A stretch of 64,000 bases of DNA from Candidatus Anaerobutyricum avicola. Lineage in GTDB: Bacteria; Bacillota; Clostridia; Lachnospirales; Lachnospiraceae. The first letter of the stretch is position 1. Every line of letters starts with the position of its first letter. The stretch covers positions 1 through 64,000 of the forward strand of contig DXGQ01000031.1 of the NCBI GenBank assembly GCA_019113845.1, in the 5' to 3' direction. Positions 25,515-33,581 of this stretch are shown piece by piece. The notes below the pieces were generated by a model. It saw only the letters and a list, made by a program, of their open reading frames with translations, had not been told where the DNA came from and ran no database searches. The position numbers were made by a program, and so were the translations under genes.

Positions 25515-26181
25515 CAAATTTGTAGCCCATGCCCCAGATGGTCTTGATGTACTCACCCTTATCCCCCAGCTTGCTCCGCAGCTTTTTGACATGGGTATCG
25601 ATCGTTCTGGCATCTCCGAAGTAATCGTAGTTCCAGACGTTATTGAGAATCTTCTCTCTGGAAAGGGCCACACCCTGATTCATCACGAAGTAAGTCAGCA
25701 GCTCAAACTCCTTGAAGCTTAAGGAAATAGACTTTCCGTTGATCTTGACTTCGTGGGCGGCGATATCCAGTTCGATGCCGCCGGCCTTTAACACTTCGCC
25801 GGAAGCCAAAGAGTTGCTCCGCCGGAGAATCGCTTCCACCCGGGCAACGAGGATCTTCGGACTGAACGGCTTGGAAATGTATTCATCGACGCCAAGGTCG
25901 AACCCGTTCAGTTCATCGCTTTCCTCACCTTTGGCGGTCAGCATGATGATCGGCACCTGGGAATACTGGCGGATCTCTTTTACCACCTCAAAGCCGTCGA
26001 TCTTCGGCATCATCACATCGCATATCACAAGGCTGATGTTCTTGTCCTCAAAAAATATATCCAGCGCTTCTTCGCCGTCGCCGGCTTCCACGACTTCATA
26101 GCCTTTCTTTTTCAGGAAGTCGCCCACGAGCTTGCGCATTCTGCTCTCATCATCCACTACAAGGATTTTTAACTTTTCCAT
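25498..26181 (-). CDS. OmpR-family response regulator
   Basis: A 227-aa two-component regulator. The receiver domain has the acidic pair in VVDDESR and the phospho-acceptor Asp55 in ICDVMMPKIDG, with Lys in SKPFSPK. The winged-helix output domain shows SFKEFELLTYFV and RTIDTHVKKLRSKLG. The start 26181 is favoured because GGAGG lies six bases upstream; ATG 26187 directly abuts it. The nearest histidine kinase gene is divergent at 26983, across a VanZ-like gene; they may be partners. Confidence 0.9.
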   Translation of the reverse strand: MEKLKILVVDDESRMRKLVGDFLKKKGYEVVEAGDGEEALDIFFEDKNISLVICDVMMPKIDGFEVVKEIRQYSQVPIIMLTAKGEESDELNGFDLGVDEYISKPFSPKILVARVEAILRRSNSLASGEVLKAGGIELDIAAHEVKINGKSISLSFKEFELLTYFVMNQGVALSREKILNNVWNYDYFGDARTIDTHVKKLRSKLGDKGEYIKTIWGMGYKFEVPEE

Positions 26182-26308
26182 AAACATCCTCCATCCCTTA
26201 TGTGTCGTTTTGCTATAAGTTTTTCTCAGTAAATAAAATATCGTTTACTAACTCTACTTTATCATAAGCATTCTTTATGAAAATATTGTGAAAATCGGGA
26301 AAATGCGG

Positions 26309-26710
26309 TTATCTTTTTGTCAGTTTCCTGATGAGCCGCCAGATGGCAAGAATGATCTCTCGGATGACGGCAAAGATGACAAACATCAGCAAAAAGCCCA
26401 CAATACCGAAGATCACATCGTCAAGATCCATGGTTCCGCTGCCGGAATACCATTGTCCGATCTCAATGGCAAATGTAAGAACCAGGATCAATGTAAAGAC
26501 ATAGATAAATACGATGATGAGCACATGATTCTGACTCAGAGCTTTGAAAAGCGGATAAATGACCAGGACCATCGCAAGTCCGATCAGACCGATCACCAGA
26601 AAATGCAGCTGTTTGTCTGTAAAATTCTTCTCATAAGCATCATTCAGCGACAGGATATAGCTGTGTGACTTTGCGATGAGAACAACAAGAGCCTCCAAAA
26701 TAGATTCCAT
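26309..26710 (-). CDS. VanZ-like small membrane protein
   Basis: A 133-aa protein with about three to four hydrophobic segments. FTDKQLHFLVIGLIGL and the later EIGQWYSGSGTMDLDDVIFGIVGFL match the VanZ-like pattern (DK..HF near the N-terminus; E..Q and D..DV..N/G..G near the C-terminus). VanZ-like proteins occur in resistance and envelope stress loci but their biochemical role is unknown. AGGAGG lies 11 bases upstream. It is on the same strand as the response regulator gene, 121 bases before it, and divergent from the sensor kinase. Confidence 0.6.
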   Translation of the reverse strand: MESILEALVVLIAKSHSYILSLNDAYEKNFTDKQLHFLVIGLIGLAMVLVIYPLFKALSQNHVLIIVFIYVFTLILVLTFAIEIGQWYSGSGTMDLDDVIFGIVGFLLMFVIFAVIREIILAIWRLIRKLTKR

Positions 26711-26982
26711 ATTTTCTGTTTCCTCCTTCCCTTGTCCGAAGCGGTCAAAGCCTGCGGTGCTTTCGCTCCGGTCCCTCTTAAAGAAGAGTATAGTATAAGT
26801 CCGGCTTTGTCGTCAAACCGTTTTATTTCGGAATTTTGTCCGTAAATGTTCCGTACAGAAAGTTTTTAGAAGAAACCGGATTTCGAAACACGGATTAAAC
26901 ACAGAAAAAAGATATAATAAAAATACCGGTACGAGCGTATATCGGGAGGATACGGAAGGACAGAAAGGAAGAGGAAACTGCT

Positions 26983-28548
26983 ATGAAATATTATTCCATA
27001 CGGTTTAAGCTGACGGCCATCCTTATTTTTATCGTTGGCTTTGTGATTTACTTTACCTGGTTTTTGAACAATGCATTTGCGGAAAGTTATTATATATCTT
27101 CGGAAAAAGAAAATATCGTGAACACATTTCAGAAAGTGAAGGATGTGCTCCGGGAGGCGTCCTCACAGGATACGATCAATGAGGAGATGGAACAGATATC
27201 TAACAGTACAAATATTAAGATGATGATCGCGCAGTCCAGTGATTTTTATTTCACGCAGGTTGTGATCTTCAGTAATCTGGTGGATGGGGGGAAGACGTAC
27301 GAGGAGATCCTCGGTTATCTGGATCAGATACGCAGTCAGGTTATTTTCGGAAGAGAGGAGGGGATCTTTGATGACTATCCCCGCCAGAGAAGACATTTTC
27401 CGTGGGAAAATACGGAGGAAGATAATCTGGTGACTCTCATTGAGAAAGGATACTTTGTCACACAGCTCACGGACCGTGCCAGCGGGCAGAAGGGGATCTA
27501 TCTTTTCGGATTTACTGACGACGATTATCTGATTGCCATGCGGGTCTCCCTGGAAGGCATTCAGGCGAGCGCGCAGATCAGCAGCCGTTTTCTTGCCTAC
27601 ATGGGACTGTCCGGCATCCTGCTCGGAAGTGTGATCATTTTCTTTGTGTCCACCCGGTTTACAAAGCCGATCAAGGATATGGCGATAGTGGCCAACCGGA
27701 TGAGCCATCTGGATTTTGACGCCAAGGTCCATGTCGATACCGGCGATGAGCTGGAAGTGCTGGGAAATTCCATGAATCAGATGTCGGAGAAACTGGAATC
27801 AACGATCGCGGACTTAAAGGCGGCGAACCTGGAGTTGCAGAAAGACATTGAAAAGAAAGAACAGATTGATGAGATGCGGAAAGAATTCCTCTCTCATGTC
27901 AGCCACGAGCTGAAGACACCGATTGCCCTGATCCAGGGGTATGCGGAAGGACTGAAAGAGAATATCAACGATGATGAGGAGAGCAGGGATTTCTACTGTG
28001 AGGTCATTGCCGATGAGGCGCAGAAAATGAATACCATGGTGCGAAAGCTTCTGACGCTCAATCAGATCGAGTTTGGCAATCAGCAGCTGAATATGCAGCG
28101 ATTTGATATCTGCCAGATGATCCGGAATAAGCTGGCGTCCACGCAGATCCTTTTTGCGAAGAAAAATAATACGGCTGTCTTTGAGGAAAAAGGGCCGGTA
28201 TATGTCTGGGCGGATGAGTTTATGATCGAGGAAGTGTTCAGCAATTATCTTTCCAATGCGCTCAATCATGTCTTCCAGGATGGAGTCATCCGCGTCTGGT
28301 TCGAGAGAAGAGAAAAAGAGCTGCGGATCCATGTTTATAATGACGGCAATCCGATTCCGGAAAAGGATCTTGAGAAGCTCTGGATCAAGTTTTATAAGGT
28401 GGATAAGGCGCGGACGAGAGAGTATGGCGGCAGCGGCATTGGGCTTTCCATCGTGGCGGCGACCATGAACGCGCATGGCAAACAGTTTGGCGTGAGCAAT
28501 GTGGAGGGCGGCGTTGACTTCTATTTTGACCTGGACTGCGGAAATTAA
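26983..28548 (+). CDS. Membrane sensor histidine kinase
   Basis: A 521-aa kinase. A transmembrane helix at about 9-29 and another at 204-224 bracket an extracellular sensor domain of about 170 residues. A HAMP domain follows (STRFTKPIKDM; DFDAKVHVDTGDELEVLG), then a coiled coil, and the dimerisation domain with phospho-acceptor His308 in HVSHELKTP. The ATPase domain has the N box (NYLSNALNHV), G1 (HVYNDGNPIP) and G2 (EYGGSGIGLSI). It is divergent from the VanZ-like gene and the response regulator, its likely partner, about 800 bases away. Confidence 0.93.
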   Translation: MKYYSIRFKLTAILIFIVGFVIYFTWFLNNAFAESYYISSEKENIVNTFQKVKDVLREASSQDTINEEMEQISNSTNIKMMIAQSSDFYFTQVVIFSNLVDGGKTYEEILGYLDQIRSQVIFGREEGIFDDYPRQRRHFPWENTEEDNLVTLIEKGYFVTQLTDRASGQKGIYLFGFTDDDYLIAMRVSLEGIQASAQISSRFLAYMGLSGILLGSVIIFFVSTRFTKPIKDMAIVANRMSHLDFDAKVHVDTGDELEVLGNSMNQMSEKLESTIADLKAANLELQKDIEKKEQIDEMRKEFLSHVSHELKTPIALIQGYAEGLKENINDDEESRDFYCEVIADEAQKMNTMVRKLLTLNQIEFGNQQLNMQRFDICQMIRNKLASTQILFAKKNNTAVFEEKGPVYVWADEFMIEEVFSNYLSNALNHVFQDGVIRVWFERREKELRIHVYNDGNPIPEKDLEKLWIKFYKVDKARTREYGGSGIGLSIVAATMNAHGKQFGVSNVEGGVDFYFDLDCGN

Positions 28549-28552
28549 AAAA

Positions 28553-28586
28553 ATACCCTTCGTGGAACTGTATCCGCGAAGGGTAT
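28553..28586 (-). terminator. Hairpin terminator at the kinase / DUF6465-like junction
   Basis: ATACCCTTCG at 28553-28562 is complementary to CGAAGGGTAT at 28577-28586. On the minus strand it is followed by a run of seven T, so it best serves the DUF6465-like gene; it may also slow plus-strand readthrough from the kinase. Confidence 0.6.
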
Positions 28587-28609
28587 CTTATCGTTTGGTC
28601 ACTGTACTT

Positions 28610-28825
28610 TTATTCTTCGTAAAGAGGGAAGCTTCCGCTCTCATCATCGTTAAATACGTAGTAAACTGCATTTTCTTCTGGTTTAACATAGAGATCCATC
28701 TTCAACAAGTCTTTTACTTTTCTGTTCTGATTACCCTCATCAACCCAGACCTTCTTAGCGGCAGCGATGATTTCCTTGCTTTCGACAGAGTTACCACCAA
28801 ACTGTACGTTGAGTGTAGATTTCAT
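28610..28825 (-). CDS. DUF6465-like small protein
   Basis: A 71-aa acidic protein of a kind common in Lachnospiraceae. Visible features are STLNVQFGGNSVESKEII at the N-terminus, a KVKDLLKMDLYVKPEENAVYY core and an acidic tail. It has no signal peptide or membrane segment. The start at 28825 follows AAAGGGGA on the minus strand; an in-frame upstream ATG at 28843 is weaker. The function is unknown. A good promoter is present upstream. Confidence 0.65.
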   Translation of the reverse strand: MKSTLNVQFGGNSVESKEIIAAAKKVWVDEGNQNRKVKDLLKMDLYVKPEENAVYYVFNDDESGSFPLYEE

Positions 28826-28880
28826 TTGAAATTCCCCTTTCATAGTACAATAATTAAAAAATTATATTATTGTTATCACT

Positions 28881-28909
28881 ATAATATTACAATCCTGCTG
28901 AAAAATCAA
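28881..28909 (-). promoter_or_regulatory. Promoter of the DUF6465-like gene
   Basis: On the minus strand TTGATT (28909-28904), 17-base spacer, TATTAT (28886-28881). Confidence 0.5.
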
Positions 28910-28956
28910 TAAATAATTTATGATTCGTTTTTTTGCAGTTACAAAGTACATTCATA

Positions 28957-28985
28957 TTGCATAATTTAGGGAAATCGACTAGAAT
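28957..28985 (+). promoter_or_regulatory. Promoter of hisHF
   Basis: TTGCAT at 28957-28962, 17-base spacer, TAGAAT at 28980-28985. The leader to hisH is about 170 bases and carries the hairpin at 29107-29125. Confidence 0.5.
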
Positions 28986-29106
28986 AAATAAGGTAAAACG
29001 AACGTATTCCTTAAAATATGGATAGAAGCGCGTTGCATAAATATGATAAAAACAACAAGATATGCTACATATTTAATCATATGGATATGTGTGCGGACAA
29101 AAAACG

Positions 29107-29125
29107 GAGCAGAAAAATTCTGCTC
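29107..29125 (+). other. Perfect hairpin in the hisH leader
   Basis: GAGCAGAA, loop AAA, TTCTGCTC: an 8-bp stem 35 bases before hisH with no T run after it, so it is not a normal terminator. I see no histidine-rich leader peptide. Confidence 0.4.
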
Positions 29126-29160
29126 ATAGAAGGAAAAAGAGAAAAGAAAGGATACATAAA

Positions 29161-29778
29161 ATGTCAGTTTCAGTGATCGATTATGACGCGGGGAATATCA
29201 GAAGCGTGGAGAAGGCGCTTGCGTACCTGGGTCAGGAAGTGGAAGTAACAAGAGACAGAGACAGGATTTTGTCGGCGGACCGGGTGATCCTGCCGGGAGT
29301 GGGAGCATTTGGTGACGCCATGGGTAAGATTCGAAGTTATGGACTGGAGCCGGTGATCAAAGAAGTGGTACGGCAGGGCACGCCGTTTCTCGGCATCTGC
29401 CTGGGGCTGCAGCTTTTGTTTGAGGAGAGCGATGAGACACCAGGCGTGGCAGGACTCGGTCTTCTGGAAGGAAGAATCCGGCGGATTCCGGACGGGGAAG
29501 GCCTGAAGATCCCGCATATGGGGTGGAACTCTCTGGACGTTCGGGAGGGAGCCTCTCTGTTTCGGGGCATTGAGGGACATCCGTACGTGTATTTTGTCCA
29601 CTCCTATTATCTGGCTGCGGAACATGAGGAAGATGTGGCGGCATCCACCTTTTATTCCACAAAGATTCATGCTTCGGTGGAGCACGGCAATATTTTTGCC
29701 TGTCAGTTTCATCCGGAGAAGAGTGGTGAAGTGGGCCTGAAGATACTGGATAATTTTATTCATCTGGAAAATAGATAG
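29161..29778 (+). CDS. hisH: Imidazole glycerol phosphate synthase subunit HisH (glutaminase)
   Basis: A 205-aa class I glutamine amidotransferase. The catalytic triad is Cys80 in FLGICLGLQLLF, with His and Glu in CQFHPEKSG near residue 187. It releases ammonia from glutamine for HisF in histidine (and AICAR) production. An AAAGGA site precedes the ATG at 29161. hisF follows 9 bases after the stop. The other his genes are not in the window, so the pathway is split. Confidence 0.95.
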   Translation: MSVSVIDYDAGNIRSVEKALAYLGQEVEVTRDRDRILSADRVILPGVGAFGDAMGKIRSYGLEPVIKEVVRQGTPFLGICLGLQLLFEESDETPGVAGLGLLEGRIRRIPDGEGLKIPHMGWNSLDVREGASLFRGIEGHPYVYFVHSYYLAAEHEEDVAASTFYSTKIHASVEHGNIFACQFHPEKSGEVGLKILDNFIHLENR

Positions 29779-29787
29779 GAGGACGCG

Positions 29788-30549
29788 ATGTTTACAAAGA
29801 GAATTATTCCCTGTCTCGATGTGCACGAGGGACGGGTGGTCAAAGGTGTGAATTTTGTGAATCTCCGGGATGCCGGGGATCCGGTGGAGATTGCGGCGGC
29901 ATATGATAAGGCCGGAGCGGATGAGGTCGTTTTCCTCGATATCACCGCTTCCTCCGATGCGAGAAATACGGTGGTGGATATGGTGCGCCGGGTGGCGGAG
30001 AAAGTGTTTATCCCGTTCACAGTAGGCGGCGGTATCCGCACGGTGGATGATTTCCGTGCTATTTTGCGGGAGGGGGCTGATAAAGTATCGGTGAATTCTT
30101 CCGCCATCATGCGGCCGGAGCTGATCAGCGAGGCGGCCGATAAGTTTGGAAGTCAGTGTGTGGTCGTCGCCATCGACGCCAAAAGGCGGGAGGACGGCAG
30201 CGGCTGGAATATATTTAAAAACGGCGGCCGGGTGGACATGAAGATGGATGCCGTGGAATGGGCGATGCGGGCGGAGAAGCTGGGCGCCGGAGAGATTTTG
30301 CTCACCAGCATGGACTGTGACGGCACAAAAGCAGGGTATGACCTGGAACTCACCCGCGCCATTTCCGAAAATGTCAATATCCCGGTCATCGCCTCCGGCG
30401 GTGCGGGGACGAAAGAACATTTTTATGAGGCGTTTACGGAAGGAAAGGCGGACGCGGCGCTGGCAGCCTCTCTGTTTCATTTTAAAGAGCTGGAGATCAT
30501 GGATCTGAAACGGTATCTCTCCGATAAAGGAATCCCGATGCGGCTGTAG
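29788..30549 (+). CDS. hisF: Imidazole glycerol phosphate synthase subunit HisF (cyclase)
   Basis: A 253-aa TIM-barrel cyclase. Asp11 in [14 protein letters not shown] and Asp near residue 130 in VVVAIDAKR are the catalytic pair; [10 protein letters not shown] and [10 protein letters not shown] hold phosphate groups. It uses ammonia from HisH to convert the ribulosyl precursor into imidazole glycerol phosphate and AICAR. TAGGAGGA precedes the start. The two genes form a short operon ending at a terminator. Confidence 0.96.
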   Translation: MFTKRIIPCLDVHEGRVVKGVNFVNLRDAGDPVEIAAAYDKAGADEVVFLDITASSDARNTVVDMVRRVAEKVFIPFTVGGGIRTVDDFRAILREGADKVSVNSSAIMRPELISEAADKFGSQCVVVAIDAKRREDGSGWNIFKNGGRVDMKMDAVEWAMRAEKLGAGEILLTSMDCDGTKAGYDLELTRAISENVNIPVIASGGAGTKEHFYEAFTEGKADAALAASLFHFKELEIMDLKRYLSDKGIPMRL

Positions 30550-30597
30550 AAGTGCGCGGAGCCGGATGGATTAGAAGGTTTTCAGAAGCAGACGTTA

Positions 30598-30627
30598 CCC
30601 CGGTCCTTTTATTTTGACCGGGGTTTT
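30598..30627 (+). terminator. Terminator of hisHF, overlapping the LacI-type gene end
   Basis: CCCCGGTC at 30598-30605 pairs with GACCGGGG at 30616-30623, followed by TTTT. The loop includes the stop codon of the converging LacI-type gene. Confidence 0.65.
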
Positions 30628-31793
30628 CCGGTGGAGCGCCGCACGATAAGCTGCGGCTCGTATTCCAGACGCATGAGCGGCGTGTTTTTCTGTGGCCCAT
30701 CTTTCAGTCGTTTTTTCTGATTGGCGAGCATCTCCACAGCCTGTGCGCCTTTTTCATCGATACAGTGGTCGATGGTGGTCAGTGAGATGCCGGAAAAGGA
30801 GGAGACCAGAGTGTTGTCAAAGCCACAGACGGAGAAGTCGCCGGGTACAGTGTATCCGAGCTTTTTCAGAGCGTCGATGATGCCGATGGCGACGAAATCG
30901 TTGGTGCCCACGAAGGCGGTGACAGCGCCGGAAAGATGGCTGTCAGCCGGATAGTCTGTCGTAAAGCCCCCGTCGTTCCGGGCGGAAGAGTCGGGAGAGC
31001 CCGGGAAAATATCCGGACCGGGAGAGGTCTTCCGGTGACGGAAATAATCGAGGATCAGCTGGTACCCTGTTTCATAATGTTTATTGCCGACGGCAGTGCT
31101 TGGTTCCTTCTCCGTTCTGGCTTCCAGGACATGAACAGAAGAGGAAGACAGACCCTGCCGTTTGTATTCTTCTTTGATGCCCTGCAGACGCCGTAAACGT
31201 GGGACTTCCGCGGGATTTAAGGGAGTGGTGACATAGGCGATGTGCCTGTGACCCAGATGGAGAAGATGTCTTGCCAGAAGGTGGCCGGACTTTTTGCTGT
31301 CAAGCTCCAGAAGCTCCAGTTTCAGCTCCGGATTGTAATCATTGATCATCACGATGGGCAGCTTCCGGTACAGCCGGTTTAAAAAGGCCACCGCCTTTGG
31401 GGCAAAGGTATAGATGATGCCGTAGTAAGCATTATCTTCTGCCATGTGGAGATAATACATTTCCCGTTCTTCCAGCCGGTCGGTGTAGGCGACCAGCACA
31501 TACAGACTTTTTTCCTGTGCCGCCTGCGTGATGGCCTGGATCAGCGTGGTGTAATACTGCGTGGAGAGAGACGGGCACATGATCATGATGGTGGACTTCA
31601 TATCCGTTTTCACACGTCGGTTTCTGGGCTTGTAGACGTATCCCATCTTTGCCGCGGTTTCCTGTACGAGGGCGATGGTCTCTCTGGAAAAATGCATATC
31701 TGTCCGTCCGCTCAGGATCATCGACACAGCGGACTGGGAGACAAAGCAGGCTTTTGCGATGTCTCGGGTCGTCGTTTTCTTTTTATCTGACAT
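30609..31793 (-). CDS. LacI-family transcriptional repressor
   Basis: A 394-aa regulator. Residues 6-30 are the LacI helix-turn-helix (TTRDIAKACFVSQSAVSMIL), followed by a hinge and a periplasmic-binding-protein-like effector domain (LLELDSKKSGHLLARHLLHLGHRHIAYVT; VCGFDNTL). It probably senses a sugar or sugar phosphate. ATG 31793 follows AAGGAG about ten bases upstream; a GTG at 31805 abuts the site. It is divergent from araM-araB and shares a 317-base region with three operator-like inverted repeats, so it likely controls that operon and itself. Confidence 0.88.
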   Translation of the reverse strand: MSDKKKTTTRDIAKACFVSQSAVSMILSGRTDMHFSRETIALVQETAAKMGYVYKPRNRRVKTDMKSTIMIMCPSLSTQYYTTLIQAITQAAQEKSLYVLVAYTDRLEEREMYYLHMAEDNAYYGIIYTFAPKAVAFLNRLYRKLPIVMINDYNPELKLELLELDSKKSGHLLARHLLHLGHRHIAYVTTPLNPAEVPRLRRLQGIKEEYKRQGLSSSSVHVLEARTEKEPSTAVGNKHYETGYQLILDYFRHRKTSPGPDIFPGSPDSSARNDGGFTTDYPADSHLSGAVTAFVGTNDFVAIGIIDALKKLGYTVPGDFSVCGFDNTLVSSFSGISLTTIDHCIDEKGAQAVEMLANQKKRLKDGPQKNTPLMRLEYEPQLIVRRSTGKPRSK

Positions 31794-31880
31794 AAGTGAA
31801 AGCACTCCTTTTTGCTTGTTCGCTTTTCGCTGATCAAATCTGAAAAATTAATCGGAACAGGGAAAAACAGAAAATTTGCT

Positions 31881-31895
31881 TTGATTAGTAATCAA
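31881..31895. promoter_or_regulatory. Operator 1, TTGATTA-G-TAATCAA
   Basis: TTGATTAGTAATCAA is a perfect 15-base inverted repeat with a single central base. An identical copy lies at 31965-31979, and the centres are 84 bases apart, eight helical turns. Confidence 0.65.
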
Positions 31896-31930
31896 AAGAC
31901 GGCTTTTTCACTGTCTTTTTTCTGAAAATA

Positions 31931-31952
31931 ATTAATCAGATTTTTGATTAAT
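31931..31952. promoter_or_regulatory. Inverted half-sites between the two operators
   Basis: ATTAATCA at 31931-31938 and TGATTAAT at 31945-31952 are inverted relatives of the operator half-site with a six-base gap. They could be a weaker third site. Confidence 0.45.
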
Positions 31953-31964
31953 TTTAATATAGAT

Positions 31965-31979
31965 TTGATTAGTAATCAA
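31965..31979. promoter_or_regulatory. Operator 2, identical to operator 1
   Basis: TTGATTAGTAATCAA again, ending 15 bases before the -35 of the araM promoter at 31995. Confidence 0.65.
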
Positions 31980-31994
31980 GACCTTTTGGACATA

Positions 31995-32022
31995 TTGACG
32001 AAATATTTTTTTGCGGTAGAAT
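31995..32022 (+). promoter_or_regulatory. Promoter of araM-araB
   Basis: TTGACG at 31995-32000, 16-base spacer, TAGAAT at 32017-32022, just downstream of operator 2 and about 88 bases before araM. Confidence 0.55.
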
Positions 32023-32110
32023 GTAGAAAACGGACAGGAAACACGCAGCGGTGAACAGAAAATGTATGGTCAGACTGCAGAGAACGCCGCAAAGAAAAGG
32101 AGGAGTCATT

Positions 32111-33478
32111 ATGACAAAAAGCAGTAATCTTTCACAATATCTCGGCAAGGATATGCATTGTGCCTGCGGACGGGTTCACAGCACAAAGCTTAAGAAAATA
32201 GACATCGAGGAGGGAGCGCTTTCCCGCCTTCCGGAACATATCAAAGAATTTGGATATAAAAATGTTTTTATGGTATGCGACGTCAATACCTTCGCGGCAG
32301 CGGGAGAAGCGGCAGAGCGGGAGCTTGCCGGAGCCGGCATCCGTCACTATACACTTGTACTGCCGGAAAAAGAACTGGTTCCGGACGAACAGGCGGTCGG
32401 AAAGGTGATGGAGGCATACGAGAAAGGAACGGATCTGATCCTGGCGGTCGGTTCCGGAACCCTCAATGATCTCTGTAAGTTTGTGAGCTTCCAGCTGGAA
32501 CTTCCTTATATGATCCTGGCGACAGCGCCGTCCATGGACGGATTCGTTTCCGTGGGAGCCGCGCTCATTCACAATCATGTAAAGACGACTTATCAGGCGC
32601 ATGTGCCGGAGGCGGTGATCGGTGACCCGGCAGTACTTTCCGCCGCGCCGATGGAGATGATCGTGGCTGGTCTCGGTGACATCCTGGGAAAATATACCTG
32701 CCTTGTGGACTGGAAGATGGCGCATCTCATTGAGGGAGAGTATTATTGTGAGACCATTGATAAGATGGTGAAAGAGTCCATCGAGATCGTGGTGGAAGAG
32801 AGTGAAGGCATCAAAAACAGAGACCGGAATGCGGTGAAACATCTGATGGAGGCGCTGGTACTCTCCGGCGTGGCGATGAGCTTTATCGGCAATTCCCGCC
32901 CGGCGTCAGGCAGTGAGCATCATCTCTCTCATTACTGGGAGATGAAGTTCCAGATGGAAGGAAAGAAACCGATCCTCCACGGCATTAAAGTCGGAGTCGG
33001 TATGATCGCCGTCACAAAGATGTATGAGATGTTAAAGGAGGAGCACCCGGATTTTGCCGCGGCAGCCAAAAGGCAGCCGGATTATGAGAGCTGGAAAAAG
33101 AAAGTGTGCGATTGTTATGAGGATGCGGCGCCGGGTATCCTGGAACTGGAAGAAGAGTGCCATAAAAACAGTGTGGAGAACAGAAATAAACGACTTCAGG
33201 TTATGGAGGAGAAGTGGCCGGAGATCTGCGCGCTGATCGAAAAAGAGATTCCGTCTCACAGGGATATGGAGAAAATGATGGCGTCGCTGGGAGAACCGGT
33301 CAATCCGCACCAGATCGGGATTTCTTCAGAGATGGTAAAAGATGCGGTGATCTTGGCGAAAGAGGTCAGAAACCGGTTTACGATCCTGCAGGTACTCTGG
33401 GATCTGGGGCTGCTGGAAACGTACGCACAGAAGATAGCGGATTATTTTGACACGGAGCAGGAAACGGATCAGGGATGA
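32111..33478 (+). CDS. araM: sn-Glycerol-1-phosphate dehydrogenase (AraM/EgsA-like)
   Basis: A 455-aa NAD(P)-dependent dehydrogenase of the iron-alcohol-dehydrogenase-like superfamily. AVGSGTLNDLCKFVS is the nucleotide-binding loop; GDILGKYTCLVDWK, SGSEHHLSHYWE and HGIKVGVG supply metal ligands (Asp, His, His). It would reduce dihydroxyacetone phosphate to sn-glycerol 1-phosphate. AraM is known from B. subtilis within the arabinose operon; here it precedes a ribulokinase gene. ATG 32111 follows GGAGGAG. Whether sn-glycerol 1-phosphate has a lipid role here is not shown. Confidence 0.85.
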   Translation: MTKSSNLSQYLGKDMHCACGRVHSTKLKKIDIEEGALSRLPEHIKEFGYKNVFMVCDVNTFAAAGEAAERELAGAGIRHYTLVLPEKELVPDEQAVGKVMEAYEKGTDLILAVGSGTLNDLCKFVSFQLELPYMILATAPSMDGFVSVGAALIHNHVKTTYQAHVPEAVIGDPAVLSAAPMEMIVAGLGDILGKYTCLVDWKMAHLIEGEYYCETIDKMVKESIEIVVEESEGIKNRDRNAVKHLMEALVLSGVAMSFIGNSRPASGSEHHLSHYWEMKFQMEGKKPILHGIKVGVGMIAVTKMYEMLKEEHPDFAAAAKRQPDYESWKKKVCDCYEDAAPGILELEEECHKNSVENRNKRLQVMEEKWPEICALIEKEIPSHRDMEKMMASLGEPVNPHQIGISSEMVKDAVILAKEVRNRFTILQVLWDLGLLETYAQKIADYFDTEQETDQG

Positions 33479-33581
33479 CAGGCAGTGATAGGAAATGCTT
33501 GAAAGTAAACAAAAGAAAACATGGACGGTGTCAGGCCGGAAATGGTAAAATAAATCAAGAAGGTATGAAAGGAGAAGGAAC

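Noticed and set aside
29170..30480. 436-codon minus-strand frame over hisH-hisF
   Set aside because: Antisense of two well-supported enzymes; cysteine/histidine-rich composition typical of shadow frames.
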